Below, in pieces: positions 1 to 43,396 of a stretch of 64,000 nucleotides of DNA. Every line of letters begins with the position of its first letter. Positions within the stretch are counted from its first letter, which is position 1. Origin of the DNA: Chaenocephalus aceratus (lineage: Eukaryota > Chordata > Actinopteri > Perciformes > Channichthyidae); contig CM043787.1 of NCBI GenBank assembly GCA_023974075.1, positions 33,823,718 to 33,887,717 on the forward strand. Direction: 5' to 3'. The notes beneath the pieces are model-generated. The model worked only from the letters and a program-made list of their open reading frames with translations. It was not told the DNA's origin and searched no databases. The translations under genes and the position numbers were made by a program.

Positions 1-36
1 TGACAGCCGCATGTGCCCTTGAAAGATCTGAAAGAT

Positions 37-24046
<24,010 letters not shown>

Positions 24047-24085
24047 GGTGGCGGTTGGGCTCTCCAAGCTAAAGCCTGGAGCAAA

Positions 24086-26970
24086 CTAGGGAGAGACCTG
24101 GAATTCCGAAATAAACAAACACAACCAAGCGGTCAGTCTCTACAACACAACAGTTGACATCTGCTTCCAAATGAGAAAAAGAGTAACACAGTACACACAG
24201 TTAGATGAGAGCGTAATGTGGAGCAGAAGCAGCCAAACAATCTTGAACATTGCCAAGAAGGTAGTTGACATTATTTACAATGAATGTTATGGTTTGAACC
24301 ATTGAACCTTTTCATTCATGGGCTGGTGGCTTTGGTTATTTTTGAATGACAGGACTCAGTCAAATAGTTACATTTGAAAACATGTTTAGATCTTACAAAC
24401 CAGACTATGAGAAGTGCATCACATGCCTGAAGAACTCTATCATTTCTAAAGTGATGGAGTGCCCCATCCAAACTATCACCCTATTCTTATGAATAATAAT
24501 TAATTAATAATATAGGATCTCGATGGGGGAAATTAGAGGCCAGCGTTCAACATTCCCCCAACTGTGTCTGTGATTGTTATAAAAATTATGTTTAGCAAGA
24601 ATAAAGTAGTAAAACCAGGAAAAACAGCATTTAGGCTAACGTCACTATCCAGCTACAGTCATACCACACGACATATTGAAGTCAGAGACTCATGACATGC
24701 AGAGGCTATAGGATTTTTTATCTTTTTTTAAAGGCTGGGGGCTGCAGGCATCCCAAAAAAAACAAAAAACTGCCGTTCAGACTGTGGATCAATCCAAGAT
24801 CCCGCCCCCCATTGTGCATCTTACCAAGCTGCTCAGACAGCTGGAAAGAGACTCCTCTCACCAGCAGCTGCAAGCAGCAACAAGACCAGCATGCTCCTGA
24901 GTGACAGCATCTGCAGTACTGTAACAGTACCCAGGAACATAAAACGGCAGACTATCCCATATTTTATGTGGAATTACTCACTGCAGATTCATGAATGCTG
25001 GGCACTAGAGAGGCATGTGTGTGGCAAAATGAGATTCAGCAGTGTTGCGGTCAGTACAACTGTGTGGCCTTCATGAATGGAGAGCATTCTGCACATGTTG
25101 GCCTTAGCAGACCCAGGACTGAGTTTATTGCTGCGGTTACATTACATAAGAAAGAAACATCAGAATGGATTCAAATGTTCCGTGTTGAGTGAGAACATAG
25201 CTCATTTATCGTGTAAAGGTTGAGTTTATACTTACAACTTGTATGGCAGAGTTGTACTGATAAAAAAAGTCGGGTGAAAAAGACGGCAGTCATGCACACT
25301 GTAGTGTTTATAGTTACTTGGTATGAAAACAGATGGAGATGGTAATACATTTAAGTCGGCATGGACAATAACAACATATTCATGACAGAGTCTTGCCATA
25401 TGCATAACTATAAATGTGACGTTATGAAGGAATAAGTGCTTTGATCATACTATAAAATTATACCATTTTAAATGTTTTCTCTGAGAATGTAAGACAGAAT
25501 TGTCTTAAATATGGGTAAATAAATCATGCACAATCACTGCATGTTTGAAAGGTTTGATCCAAGACACAGCAACTCAATACAAAAACATGAAAGAACACAA
25601 TGAAGGCACATCATTTAAGAGGCAAGTTGTCTGGCCAGATCCCAGAGGGAGGAGGCGGAGCAACAGGTGGATAAGACATCACCTGGCACATACTAAACTC
25701 ATTCAAGCTGTGTTTTTGTAATTGTCCAATGCAGCTGTCTATACTGTGACTGCTCCTGCAGTTTTTCATGCTTCACCTGAATCATCAAATAAAAACAATG
25801 ACTACGTGATTGTATATTAGGCTGTGAACACTTTTAAACATCTCTGAGTGCATGAGAGTAGTGGCTGAACAGAACCAGTGACACTGTGTGACGTGCTGAG
25901 TTCTCATTTTAGCTTACATGCAAATCAAAGGCAGTCTTATATTCAGTAGCATGGCGACTGCAAACTAGTTCAAGACAAACATAGAAACAGATTGTGCTTA
26001 CAATCTTGTGTCAACTGCTTTAATTCACGACCTAAAATGCTTTTATGTTTTAGTTCCTTTACTGAAACCTCACTGATGTTTTCTCTTTACTTTATCGCTC
26101 CCCTCTTTCCAGACAACTGCTTCCTCCCTGAGAAAGATCCTATTCAAGCAGCACAAGCTGTCAGGAAGTGGGAATAGTAGCATATGTTTCTTCCAGCGTG
26201 TCAGTTCATGAGGGGGAAAGGGGGATGGGAGCAAGCTGTTGGGGAAAAGAAAAAAAACTCAGAGAGCGGAGAGAGCTTTTACTGAATTCCGTTTTTGTGT
26301 GCCGACTGCTGACACAGCAGAACCAACTCACAAACTGACGAGGGAGGGGGAAGAAATGTTAACCACCAAAATGCTGGGATATGCTCCTCTCATCACAATC
26401 AAATGATTAACTGTAACCGTAATCACTTCCAGACTACATTCACAGCACGATGGAGTTCTGAGAAAAATATTTGTTTCTCTTCCCCATTGAGACCAAACAT
26501 TGAATCACATTGGTATTTGTACAAGCTACTTTTTCAAATGCCAAGAGTTTCTGCCAGTATGTTTCCATTAGGCTTTTTAATGTCTAGTCTACTTAAATAT
26601 TCTTTGGCACAAAACTTGTGCACACACCATTACCAAAACAACCCAAGAACAAACAAATGTTGTAGTTGAACTGTAAGTCTGCTTTTATATGTTGACAAAC
26701 AATTAAAATCGACCATATACTTTCCTGTCAATAAAGAATATATCTATTAAAGCTATGCGATGCCTCAATATAATAATTTTGTCAGAACCAAAGAAATCTG
26801 TTTTAGCAAGAATCTTGAGAGGGAATGAAAAGGTTCAACATCTTTAAATCACTGTATCACTTCACTCAGCATGTCTCAAATCACTATGCAACACATTGAC
26901 ATTAATACAACTCATCTCCAAAAATTCCAAAAACAATGTTTCTCCAGATGTGTCTTCAGTATGCTCATTA
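24086..26970. other. tead1 5' intron
   Basis: AT-rich intron between the non-coding first exon(s) and the first coding exon. No exon, RNA gene or complete transposon recognised. Confidence 0.5.
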
Positions 26971-26974
26971 TTAA

Positions 26975-27327
26975 AGGTGGGGTAGGTAATTTTGGAGAAA
27001 CCAGCTCGAGTGCGCTAGAATTTGAAAATACACAACCGGAACAAATCTGCCACTTCCTTATAGAGCTCCTCCTCCCACACACACACGAACGCGCACATGA
27101 CCAATGAGGGCACAAGATAAGTTTGTGCACAGGTGGAAGGCTGACAGGCAGGTAGGCCGGCTAAAATGATTGGTCGTGCTGTTTACAGTACTACGGCTTC
27201 CACAGATGACATTTTGTATGGATTTTTTGTCAAAGCACTTCATTGCTATCGGGATGTTAAGAGCATTCCATGGAATATAACAAAAAGTGTATTTCAAGCC
27301 GGTTTCTCAAACGTACCTACCCCACCT
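26975..27327. mobile_element. 353-bp MITE flanked by TTAA
   Basis: The inverted ends are AGGTGGGGTAGGTA and TACCTACCCCACCT (the right end carries the inverse of the left), flanked on both sides by TTAA (26971-26974 and 27328-27331). The TTAA duplication suggests a piggyBac-mobilised MITE. The interior has no coding capacity and contains cacacacacgaacgcgcacatg. Confidence 0.82.
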
Positions 27328-27331
27328 TTAA

Positions 27332-33115
<5,784 letters not shown>

Positions 33116-34105
33116 CTATAATTAAACAGTCAGGAACAATTTGTGGTCAATCTAAAATGTAAAGATAAAGGCGATCAGTTTAGGAGCTGAATAGACAGTT
33201 TTGTGTTTTGTGTTCATTTTGTGATTTGAGCGTCACTGAGGGTATCAATGTTTTATTGTCAGTTCAGTATATCTCTAATTGTCAAAAGTAAAATTGGCAT
33301 ATTCTGTCAATAACGTATGTTAAGAATGCACTTAATGATAAATCATTGCACACACAGGTTAAGAGCTTTGAATAATTCTGGTAAGGAGACAAATGCATGT
33401 CGCAGCTAATGCCAGGCTCACAAGACTATCAAAAGCTAAAATATGCGCGTAGGCATTTGACAAATGTTTGGCAAAATGTATTATTTTGAAAGAGGACAAC
33501 CTTCAATCAACAGTCGCACATTATTCGGCACACTTCACAACAGATAGACTACACACTCTGCACTAGCACACTACACTGCACACTAGCTCTGTCCTTAGAT
33601 CTAAACAAGACAGAAAACCTGAACAAGCAATGTGTTAAAGTTACACATCGCCTGTGTATCCTATATAGCAGGGGTTGTGGAAACTAGTTTGAAGGAAAAT
33701 ACTTATTCCGTCGAACAAAGACAATATCCTATTCTTGCGTAAATGCTTTGCAGATTCCGTCCAACAGGTCCAATGATTGCATAAGCAGAAAACAAAGAAT
33801 CTATTTCTACCTTCTTCTTTTTTTTCAAGCAAGCAGATTTACACTTACTGTACATGTGTGTGGGCTTACGTCTAACTGCATTCAGACTGTTTTCTGGCAA
33901 TCACAAAGGCCCTTTCATGTTAATTACATTTTAATAGAATGTCTCCGATATCTTTTTGTCTCATGCGTTAAATTAAATGTTCAACAGTAGGTTACTGTAA
34001 AAAGCATGTTTTCTTTTCTTTTTTTTTTAAAAGGGAGAAACTTGTACACTTGCCATACCAACAACAAAAACGGGTGGGAGGCTGTAGGTGCTTCGACAAA
34101 ACCGT

Positions 34106-34170
34106 TTGTAGTAGAAGTAGTAGTAGTAGAAGTAGTAGTAGTTGTACTAGTACTACTAGTAGTAGTGGGG
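34106..34170. repeat. (GTA)n compound repeat with self-complementary core
   Basis: Runs of gtagtagaagtagtag are followed by ttgtactagtactactagtag, where the centre is self-complementary (tactagta) and could fold into a hairpin. Confidence 0.85.
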
Positions 34171-34720
34171 GTGTATGTTCAAGCTTGTGAAGGTATTTTA
34201 AAACCCCATTACTCAGTTGTGTCACTTCTGCTGACAAAAATAAATGATATTACAAAATAAGTTACTTTCACTGTCTGACTAAACAGATAGCCGACTGGGA
34301 TAGTTAAAAAGCACAACTGGAGAGCTCACAGGAGAATAAATGAGGTGATTTTAAAATTCTCATTTAAATTAATACAGTACAAAGACACCCTGATTGAATC
34401 ACAGCAGCATATCTGAGCTGTGTAAACTGTGGCTAGATGGCCAGACGGGGCTGTTTGTTTAAAGCAAACCAAATCTGACCATTTACAGCAGCAAATATTA
34501 AGCAAAGTGTCAGGAGTCTAGCCCTTTGGCTCATAGAGGAGATCCTTCAGTGTTTAGTGCAACAGGGTGTAGTCCCAATTTGAAAGCTAACTTTGCTGTT
34601 GCTAATGAAACAAATAGGCCTTATTCTCATGTCTTCCTTTACATAATATCCTGTGTAATTTCCTCAGTCCACAAAAAAAGTTAAAAGGATGAAATCATTG
34701 TAAGGAGTACAACTTTTGTC

Positions 34721-34722
<2 letters not shown>

Positions 34723-34754
<32 letters not shown>

Positions 34755-34772
34755 CACAACACATGCACACAC
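34723..34772. repeat. (CA)n microsatellite with degenerate tail
   Basis: About 32 bp of pure CA followed by acaacacaacacatgcacacaca. Confidence 0.95.
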
Positions 34773-35182
34773 AGCTGGCCTACAGTTGGAGGGGAGTTCA
34801 GTTTTAGCTGAGCAGGCATTTCCCAAAGTAGAGGAAGGAAAATGAAAACAATGAAGGAAAGGCCAAATAATCTTCAATTTAAACGAATGCAAATGTTCCT
34901 CTTGGACTATAACCAAAGATTATACCTTAAAACAGGCCAGTTAAAATAATTCAAACCACCAAAATAACGCAAAAGAAGCAACTAACCACCATTTCTACAA
35001 CGGTAGTTTTTTAACAGAAATTATACAAAGAATAACCCGAAAGAAGCTTTAATCCACCGAACAACAAAAAGGGCTTTAAACTGCCCTTTCCCTCCGGTTC
35101 ACTTGGTTGCAGCACCAACATGGAGCACCCACACTGCTAAAAGAAGTAACAAACAAACATTGAAACATGCAACGTTACTTAC

Positions 35183-35420
35183 ACAAAACTTCGATGACGG
35201 TTTTAATAACCACCGTCAAAACGTGTTGAAGCAACAAGTCTCTCTCCACCGTGGTTTTCCTCTTCGAGGTGGTCCGAAAATCCTCCGGTGAAATCTCCAA
35301 GTAACTACGGAGAGGAAAACAGCAACGTTTTCAACCGTCATCTTGTCCAAAAAAAAGCGTTATTCGTGCGGTATGTTTTTTTAGTTCATCCCGAATCCCG
35401 CTGGGACTTTCAGGGGATCT
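35183..35420 (-). other. tead1: Second candidate tead1 5' UTR exon
   Basis: On the minus strand a good donor (GTTTTGT|gtaagt) ends a CpG-containing, comparatively GC-rich stretch about 0.6 kb downstream of the main promoter block. It could be an alternative first exon or an extension of the first exon. The upstream limit is not determinable, so the end coordinate is approximate. Confidence 0.3.
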
Positions 35421-35761
35421 GACACAGGAAAAACGGCCTCTGAGGCTTTTAGAAGGGGCGTATGATCGGGCTTCTTTACAAAAATGTGAAAAATGTCAAA
35501 GATTTTCGCTGCTATGTCAAAGCCATGGGCTACAACAGTGTTCAAAGTGAGCAGCACCCTGTTGCAAACATCGACCAGAATTGGCCATGTTTCTCAGCGA
35601 TGGAATAAGACAGCCTCCACGCCATGGGATAAATAGTAAACACCTAAATAAGCCGACATTTTTAAATAAATTGTCCAATATTTACAAAGACGTCAACTAA
35701 AAACCCCACGCACAGAAGTCTACAACCAGTTTGGATACCTGCAACTACCATTGAAACTTAC

Positions 35762-35960
35762 CTCGTTATTGATATCTCATATAATTGTCCCTTCTTTTTG
35801 AGTAAATGGGATGTTACGGGGTATTTTTTTAATACTATGTCAAGTTATTCTAGTGTTTCTGGGCCAGCCAGGAAGGTGTAGGTGAATCGCGCACTGACAG
35901 AGATGCGAAGAATGCTCGGAATGAGAAGAGGAATGAAATGAACGCAAAGAGCGAGTTCTC
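35762..35960 (-). other. tead1: Candidate non-coding first exon of tead1
   Basis: Reading the minus strand from the GC-rich block at about 36 kb, the sequence meets a perfect consensus donor, ACGAG|gtaagt, with the exon ending at 35762. No coding potential is seen. The right-hand limit (transcription start) is only approximate and is placed at the edge of the GC-box/YY1-like block. The tead1 first coding exon carries untranslated sequence before its start, so at least one upstream non-coding exon is expected. Confidence 0.45.
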
Positions 35961-36115
35961 GCTTGCGGGGCGGAGCGAGAGATGGCGGAGCGAGAGGTGG
36001 CGTCATCCCGCGTCCAGCAGCCGAGCAGCAGCCCGGGCAGCGGGCAGCAGCACAGGGACAGGGAGGGTACTGAACATCCCGGGGAATGACGCCTTCAGGG
36101 GCACCGCCAAGCTAA
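35880..36115 (-). promoter_or_regulatory. tead1: GC-rich, CpG-dense promoter of tead1
   Basis: This is the most GC- and CpG-rich stretch in the window. It contains a GC box (gcggggcggagc, 35965-35976), a YY1-like motif (gagatggcggagc, 35979-35991), a near-direct repeat of the cggagcgagag block, a CREB/ATF half site (cgtca, 36001-36005) and CAG-rich GC repeats. No TATA box is evident. Its position upstream of the tead1 exons on the minus strand, close to consensus donors, makes it the likely tead1 promoter. Bidirectional activity cannot be excluded. Confidence 0.6.
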
Positions 36116-36195
36116 GATTTTACAGCTTCACAGCCCACTTGTTACAGCATCGATCCTGCTACAAGTTATCGATACAGAACTAAGTCCTTCTCAGG

Positions 36196-36330
36196 CAGTG
36201 GTGGGAGAAGGATATGATTTACTTAGGTAAAAGCGGAAGTAACAGAGTGTAGGAATACTCTGTTACAAAGTATTATCATCAAAATATACTTAAGTAGCAA
36301 AGATAAAAGTACTTATTATGCAGACTGCTC
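36196..36330. mobile_element. Transposon-end fragment (CAGTGGTGGGAGAAGG type)
   Basis: CAGTGGTGGGAGAAGG followed by ttacttaggtaaaag and aatactctgttacaaagta resembles the terminus of a repeat very common in teleosts (cagtggtggaagaagtactcag-ttacttaagtaaaagta). Only one end is recognised; the right limit is approximate. Confidence 0.5.
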
Positions 36331-39300
36331 CATTTCAGAATAATACAAATGATTATGTTTTGATTGTTATTGATGCATTATTATCAATCACAGCTGGTAA
36401 AGTTGACCGGATTTTTCATGTCTGATTAATATTATAATTAATTGTTAAAATCATTTTACTGTTGCGACCGCTAAAGGTGTGGCTAATTCCAATAACATTA
36501 GACTTTATACTTCTGCCATGTAATTTAACAAAAAATCTATCAAAATCTATAAGAATATTTGTATTTTGTATTTTTAAATCTAAATCTGCAAAGTAGCTTT
36601 CTAACTAGCGTTATCTAATACATATTGTGGTGTAATGAGGACGTAATAATGAGGAATATGGATTTTAAGAAAAACAAACAGTGTGACTTGTGTCATGGTT
36701 TCTTTATTCCTTAATGCTCAGTGCAGGGATAAACATTTCCTACATGATTTAAAGGCAGCAGCTGACTTCACAAATCTGGCAAATACAAGAGGAAAGAGGA
36801 GGGGAGATTTAAAAGCAGGCCTTCATGCAGATTGGTTGTGGAGAAACTTTGTGGAGCATTGAAATTATAGCAGCCACACAATGGGACCTTCAGCTGGGTA
36901 TTATTGTAAGAATACAGATACATTTACATAATTGTAAATCCATGATGAAATGTATGTTCTCCCTTGATAAATCTATCTTGTCAGCACAGTGATATATAGC
37001 ACGTTTAATCTTATATGTTATCTTAAAGTCAATCAAACAAGCATTGTTGACAGACCTGTTATATATTTTCAAAGGTGAGTTGTCCAGATTTACAAGTTCA
37101 AAACTCACAGACAGAAAACCCTGTCAAAGAAACATCTGTGGTCATGTCTGAACAAGTCATACATTAGAAACCTGTGTTTTGACGGCAATCCTTCAAAAGA
37201 AAAGGATCCATGAAGACGAACGACTTCCCCTGCGAGGACATCCATCAACACCATTTAACACCTGTCTGTGCACGTTCAGCCCAGAAACACAGGGAGGTGT
37301 ATGATTTAAATCTTTTTTTATATATACTGGATTGTATTTCAATGCATTTTTTTTATTGTGTCCTTTTATTCACTCATCTATTGAGAGTGCTTCATGCTGC
37401 AGCTGAGCATCATCCACTCAAATCAGGTGTCAGCAGTTGTATCACTTTCTCTATGGCCCTGGGTGTTGGCTGTTCCCTATACAACTATTAATCACTGTAA
37501 GGCAGCTGTATCTAGGACGTCTCTAATGAGAAATCCCTATTTTATCCAAAAAGATGATTGCCGCAGTATGTAAAAGTCCAGCTGCTCAGATGTAACAGTG
37601 GTAATTCATTAGTGACAGTGTTTGAAAGCTACATGTTACCTGCTTTTACGTAGGCTACTAAGCCAAATGATTAGTTAAATTATGGATTTGTACATTCCTG
37701 GTGTTCTTTTCTCCAAAAGTTCACTGTGCAGTTATTGCATTTGACAATTCCTGAATCCTGAAAAGCCACTGAACTGTTAACACAAGAACAAATACTTCAC
37801 CCACTATAGCCCACTGTACAACAACACTGTTCATGCACAGCCACTCAGCTGTTGTGTAACAGGGTGTGGCCAGACATGAGCGGGAGCAGAGAAGCTGAAC
37901 AGGTGGGAAATGAGACAAGATGGATAAATGTGACGGCGTGGAATAAGAGAATGAATGTCAGACAGTCACGTTTGAATGCATGTTCTACCTTTTAGAGACA
38001 GATGGCCTCTGTAAACACACACACACACACACACACACACCACACACACACCTGTGTTAGCTTTGTACTTCAGCAGTTTAAAGGTGAAACAGATGCTGTT
38101 TCCCTTGAGTACAATACAACTTTCCCTGCGTTCTTGTTCGATTATATATCACTATATTCATAATTTATTATAATATAGGATCATTTTGTGTAAGTAAAGT
38201 ATCTGTTGTGTTGAGCAGTACATGAAACATCAATTTATCGTAACCTTTCTTGTTATTGAGCTCACCAGTTCAGGTTAGATTTGATGAACCTCAGGTACAT
38301 TGTTTATATACAATGATACTAGCTGGTCCATGATTGGTTGGTTCATATTTAATACAAATATAGTAATAAATAAATATATTGTGAAAATATAGCTGCATTG
38401 TGCAAGTGTTAATCTGCATACAACGGAACAACAAAAAGAAACAACTCCAAAGAAACAACAAATACATTAAATAATTAAAAAAATATGATGTGGTTGTATA
38501 AATCATTTAGGTTGGGGGTTACAGCTTAAGTAACACCTAGGACATGCATGCTGGGACTACTCCTGCATTACTCAAACCTAGACTCTCCCGTATTGCACTT
38601 ACAATGCACTGTGTGTAAACTTTGCCCTCAAATGGTCAACAATGTTTCCCAAACTGAACACAAATGGGCTAATGGAACTGACACTGTCATGAAGCAGCCC
38701 CATAGGAAAAACACTAATAACAACCCCTTCCTCTCTACACTGTTTTCAGGTGCCTCTGTAGAGATTTGTTTCCCCTTATAGATATCCTAACTTTAAATTA
38801 ATAATGACAATGATGGGCCAATCACCGAATCATGACGTAGCCTGGTGCTTTTCAGTGGAACTCTACAGTTAAACGAATATCTACTTTTCCTGACTCGCAG
38901 GCCTTGAAGCTGGAAAAGTGTATCCTCTCCTTGGATTTTCGTATTAAATCAAATATGTTTGTGGTAGGAACTGCTAATTGGGTTACATTCAAGTAAAGTA
39001 TTGATTGTGTTCATCTCCCTTCAATTGAAATTCTCAAGCATGTTGACATAAAAATGTATCAACCTTGACTAACATTACTTTAACGTAATTGTAAAGATCA
39101 AAATGTGTCATGCCTCGTCTAAAAGTGTAAGCCATAGTGTAGTCTGCATTTAGATACTGCAGTCTGACAGTATCATACAGTATCTTGCATAGGAAAGAAG
39201 GATATTAAATATGATCCATTGTGTTTCGATATTCTGCAAATCATATTTTCATATAGAAAATGAAAATAAAACATATTCCAAAACCTTTAATAATTTGTAT

Positions 39301-42300
39301 TTTTGTGTGTGCAGAACTGTCCCTAATGCAATCACTAAGCTATGTCACTCTCAAGTTCTCAACATTCATGCCATTTTAAGCTGAGGAAAAATGTCAGGTC
39401 TATTTTTTCATACGCCAATTTGTGAGCTCAGGGACACCACAGATAATAAAAGCTTAATCATGAAATACATGCTTCAGAGAACACCACTCAGCTCTTCTGA
39501 ACCAGTGAAGCTATAGTTTCTCCATTGCCCTCCTCACTGCTTGTTGATAATGTTGCTCTGTGTTATAGAATTGCTTTCATTTGAACCTGCTGCTAAGCCT
39601 CTAAGGGAGGCCATGGTGCAATAGAATTAGCCTGTTTTAGTTCATTTTGCTCTAGATCTGCCACTGCCTGGCCTGGTCTGGTTCAGCCTGGCCTGCAACC
39701 TCCTCTAATCAGATAGCGGTGTAAGGCCAGGTGCTTTGCTGGCTCTCTGCTTTGACTGCTCAGCCAGCCGCACTGAATCACTTTATTCAGAGATAAGAGA
39801 GGGGCTAGTGAGGCCCACTTACTGGTTAAATGAATAGGAGTGGGGGAGCCCACAGCTTAATCAGCAGAGCTTCTGATTATTTTATACATTGTATTATAAG
39901 TGCATGAGATTTGTTTGTGTTTGTTTGTATTAGCATACTCCTAGTGTAAATAAACCCAAAACTAGTTTTTAGATTGTACCGTGTAATTCAGAACAGCTTG
40001 TGGAATTATTTTCATGTCATGGGAGATGTTTAAACCATAAATAAATGAAACTACAGAAGTCTGACTTACCCAAATGTTTTAATAACATCAAATTCAATGT
40101 TTTTTCCAAGGCTCACAGGTTAACTGATGGAATAATATTTTTCAAAACAACATTATACAACAAAGCAGTAGACCATAACACATTGTGAAAGTTGAACAAT
40201 TGCTTTACACATACAGTACTTCAGGGGGGCAGATTCACAACCTTTTTGGACAAAGAAAAGTTTGTTTCTCACAGTAGCCATACTTGTATATCTCCAAGAG
40301 TTGCGTCATCATTTCCCCACTGCTATATCCTCCAGCATGTTTTATGTAAGTCTGCTGTTTTAAGGAAAAATCTAACCCAAGATATCTGAATGACAATAGA
40401 CATTGTCCTTTATAATGGAGGCCTTTGAGCGCCTGGTTTGCAGTGATTTGTCTAGCGTTGCTCTTAAAGCTTTCTAGTTTTTAATAGAGGAGAAATAATT
40501 GTATGAAGGATTCAGTGTGATTGTGGGTTAGGAGAATCAGATAAAAACACACCCTATAAGTAGACCGCAGGCAGGTCTCAATGGTCCTAATGAATGAAAA
40601 TTACTCGTGCACTGTGTTTCTGTGCAGAAATGTACAATAGTGATTGGTTCAGTGAAACACTCCTGACTTCTTAAAATTGAGGAGACTTAATGGTAAGAAA
40701 AAATAAAATTCTACATTTAATCAAATTATTTAATTTTTCCATAGTCCAATACTAATTGTTATAATTGTCATAATGTATTGATAAGCTATTTGGTATGAGC
40801 TCGAGCATGTATCTGTGAAATAAAGTACACTGTATGAATAGTCTTCTGTATAAGAAACGACTGTGATTGTGTAATAGCTGCTATTGTGCATCAATTGATC
40901 AATTTAAGTTCTTCAAATAAATGACTCATTGCAAAGTAAAAAAAAAGAATGCACTGTTCACACTGTTACACGCATTAACATTCAGTGTGGAAATGTTAAA
41001 GGACAATTTGTGAGAAATGGGTCACTACATAAGTTTTGACAAAATCCTGACAAAGGCAGATTCAACGGTTCCAAAAAACTGCGGCAGCTGTTGGTGTGTT
41101 TCTTTTTGTTATCACCGTTTTAAACAGTTTGCATACCTGCTAGTCGCCAACAAATCTCTTTATCTCTGTGGCAGCTCAGTTGTCTATTCAACAGAAGACT
41201 CTGCCAGTAGGACACAGACATTAAAGACAGATTATTGCATAACCAATGTTTAAAATGTGATTATGACCAGATGTGCACGCAGATTGTATCTGAGGCAGAG
41301 AATTTTGTGATATCACACAGATGCATGCTTTTAGAACAGAGCTTTATGTCCTGCCATCAAAGAGAATCAACGCACCGTCGAATGTCTGCCATCTGGCAAA
41401 CAAATGAGTTGGGCCTACAGTATGACACAAACATATTCAGAAGGAATGATTCCTGTAATAATGTTGGTTTTAGTTTTTTCTTGCGAGTATGTTTATGATT
41501 AGGCTTTGAAAAAAATTGCAAAATACATTTTCTGGCACACAATCCCTGCAGTGAAATTGGTTTAAAGTCGTTTTAAAAACACCATTATTATTGCACAAAT
41601 GTGCATGTTGAAAGAGCAAAGATGATAGTGGAGAACATAGATAACATTTGATGGATTCTCCTGTTCTAAGGTCTTAGCACAGATCAATAAAAAACACATA
41701 CGAGTTCCTGAACTTCTAATAGACATTAACTGCTCATCCTTAGTGTCGCTGCTGGCAGGCTTACCTTCCTGTGGGTGATTTTCTTAACTGCAGCCAGAAC
41801 CTCTGTTGTCCTCCATAAAGGACAGACAGAGCCTTGGTCTCAGTATGTGAGGAGAGGCTTACTTGATATGAATACAGGGGAATATAAAAGAAGATACAGG
41901 AGTGTAATTACACTAATGGCTGGAAATGCTCCTGTTCAAGATATCTTGGCGTATGATGTCTGATTATGGGCGATCATTTTCTGCTTTTTGGTGAAAAAAG
42001 CACAGCTCCCAGGTCCTGGGCTTTTCTGATGATAGTGGTTCAGAACAATGGGCTATTGAAGTGCATTGTCACTATCCCAGCTTAAATGTCAGTGCATAAG
42101 GCAGGCAACAAATCCAGGGCTCAATTTGTAGTAGCATCCTCTACCAAAACTAAGAGCAGCTGGTATGATGCTATACTATACTTGAACAACCCTTACGACA
42201 AAAAATATAGATAGGAGCTTACCACAAAGAGGCCAGGAATTGAAGAAATACATTTAAGACCTTGAAGAGGAAAAAAGTGATGGTTTTTAAAGCAAATTCT

Positions 42301-43195
42301 GAAAGCAAATAGTAGTTTAATAAAAGAAAGAAAAAAAGGACTATTTCTTTCTACCTTTAACCTCTAAATTGCCTGTATGTGGAATGCTATTAAAGTAATA
42401 ACATGTGAAATGTTTTCCAATTGAATCACTGGAAGAGTGATTTGATCTTTACCCATTTTATGAGAGAGCTCTCCAAGGTTTTATTCAGCTGCCATGTTTT
42501 AAATTGAACCAATGATAATTTTCATATATATATACTAGTATATACTGTACGTTCTAGTTTACCGGTGTACACAGTATAGTACAAGTGCACTATGTTGGAG
42601 GTGAATTACATTTAAGTAATGTCAAAGTAAAACATTCTAAAAGAGAGATAATAATTCAATGGAAAATTAAGGACATTATGAAAATTCAGGACTCTAAAAG
42701 GCCTGTGCAAAAAAGCAATCATGGAAAAATTATAAGAAACCTAAACTGACAATCTGAGGCAATGTCCAAAACATCACGTCCAAATTAGCTGCATATTTAA
42801 CATTTAAGGACGAGCTGCAGAGACTCAATTTGAGCAGCTTAATGCAATATTTGGGTTCAGACAAAAGCTAAAAATGTGAAGGATTTCGGTGTCGAAGGCT
42901 GCTGTGTTTAATCTTCCCAAATTGCTTGAAAATTATGAAATAAAAACTGCATGTATTATGCTCTCAGCACCAGTTAAATTCAGAGGAGGCAGGATTCGAT
43001 TTGTTCAAGGATCTCGAGGCTCAAAAGCATTCTTTTAGTTAATAAAATGTACCCTGATGACTTTAAGAAGTAATTACTGAAAAGGAAATATGCCACTGAC
43101 AAAGAAAGAAGGGAGAAATGTGCGCAGCTCCACTTGTCCACTACAGTCCAAATTAAAATTGAGAAATTTTATTTCTCTGAATGTTTTTAAGGCAC
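36331..43195. other. Intergenic region between tead1 and mical2, left part
   Basis: AT-rich with no exons recognised on either strand; PARVA, expected between the two genes from the human order, was looked for and not seen. It contains a small CA microsatellite at 38014-38051. Confidence 0.5.
38014..38051. repeat. (CA)n microsatellite
   Basis: About 38 bp of CA with one CC interruption in the intergenic region. Confidence 0.95.
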
Positions 43196-43396
43196 GTCTG
43201 CACGAGATGCTTTCTGACACTATGGGTGTTTGTAAGTGTTGGTGAATATGTAAATATGATGTCCTCTATTGTTTGTTTTTATGTTGTTTTTATGTTTCAT
43301 GTGGAACTAAATTGATGCAGGTCTCCCTTGTAAAAGAGATCCATGATCTCAAGGGACCTATCTGTCTAAATAAAGGTTTGAAATGAAATGAAATGA
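43196..43396 (+). mobile_element. 3' end of a truncated LINE-like retroelement
   Basis: gatgcaggtctcccttgtaa, then aagagatccatgatctcaag and ctaaataaaggtttg followed by a short (AAATG)n tail match the style of fish LINE 3' ends (ggtctcccttgaaaaagag-taaataaaggtt). The short repeat at the tail fits target-primed insertion. The 5' limit is approximate and no reverse transcriptase frame remains. Confidence 0.6.

Noticed and set aside
24065..24067. TTG as the tead1 start (seven codons before the ATT)
   Set aside because: It lies in weak context and would add residues absent from the family; the ATT sits in a near-perfect Kozak context at the family's residue 1.
35938..36183. Plus-strand ATG frame in the GC-rich promoter
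   Set aside because: Arg/Ser/Ala-rich product from GC-rich repeats; opposite strand to tead1 and without homology.
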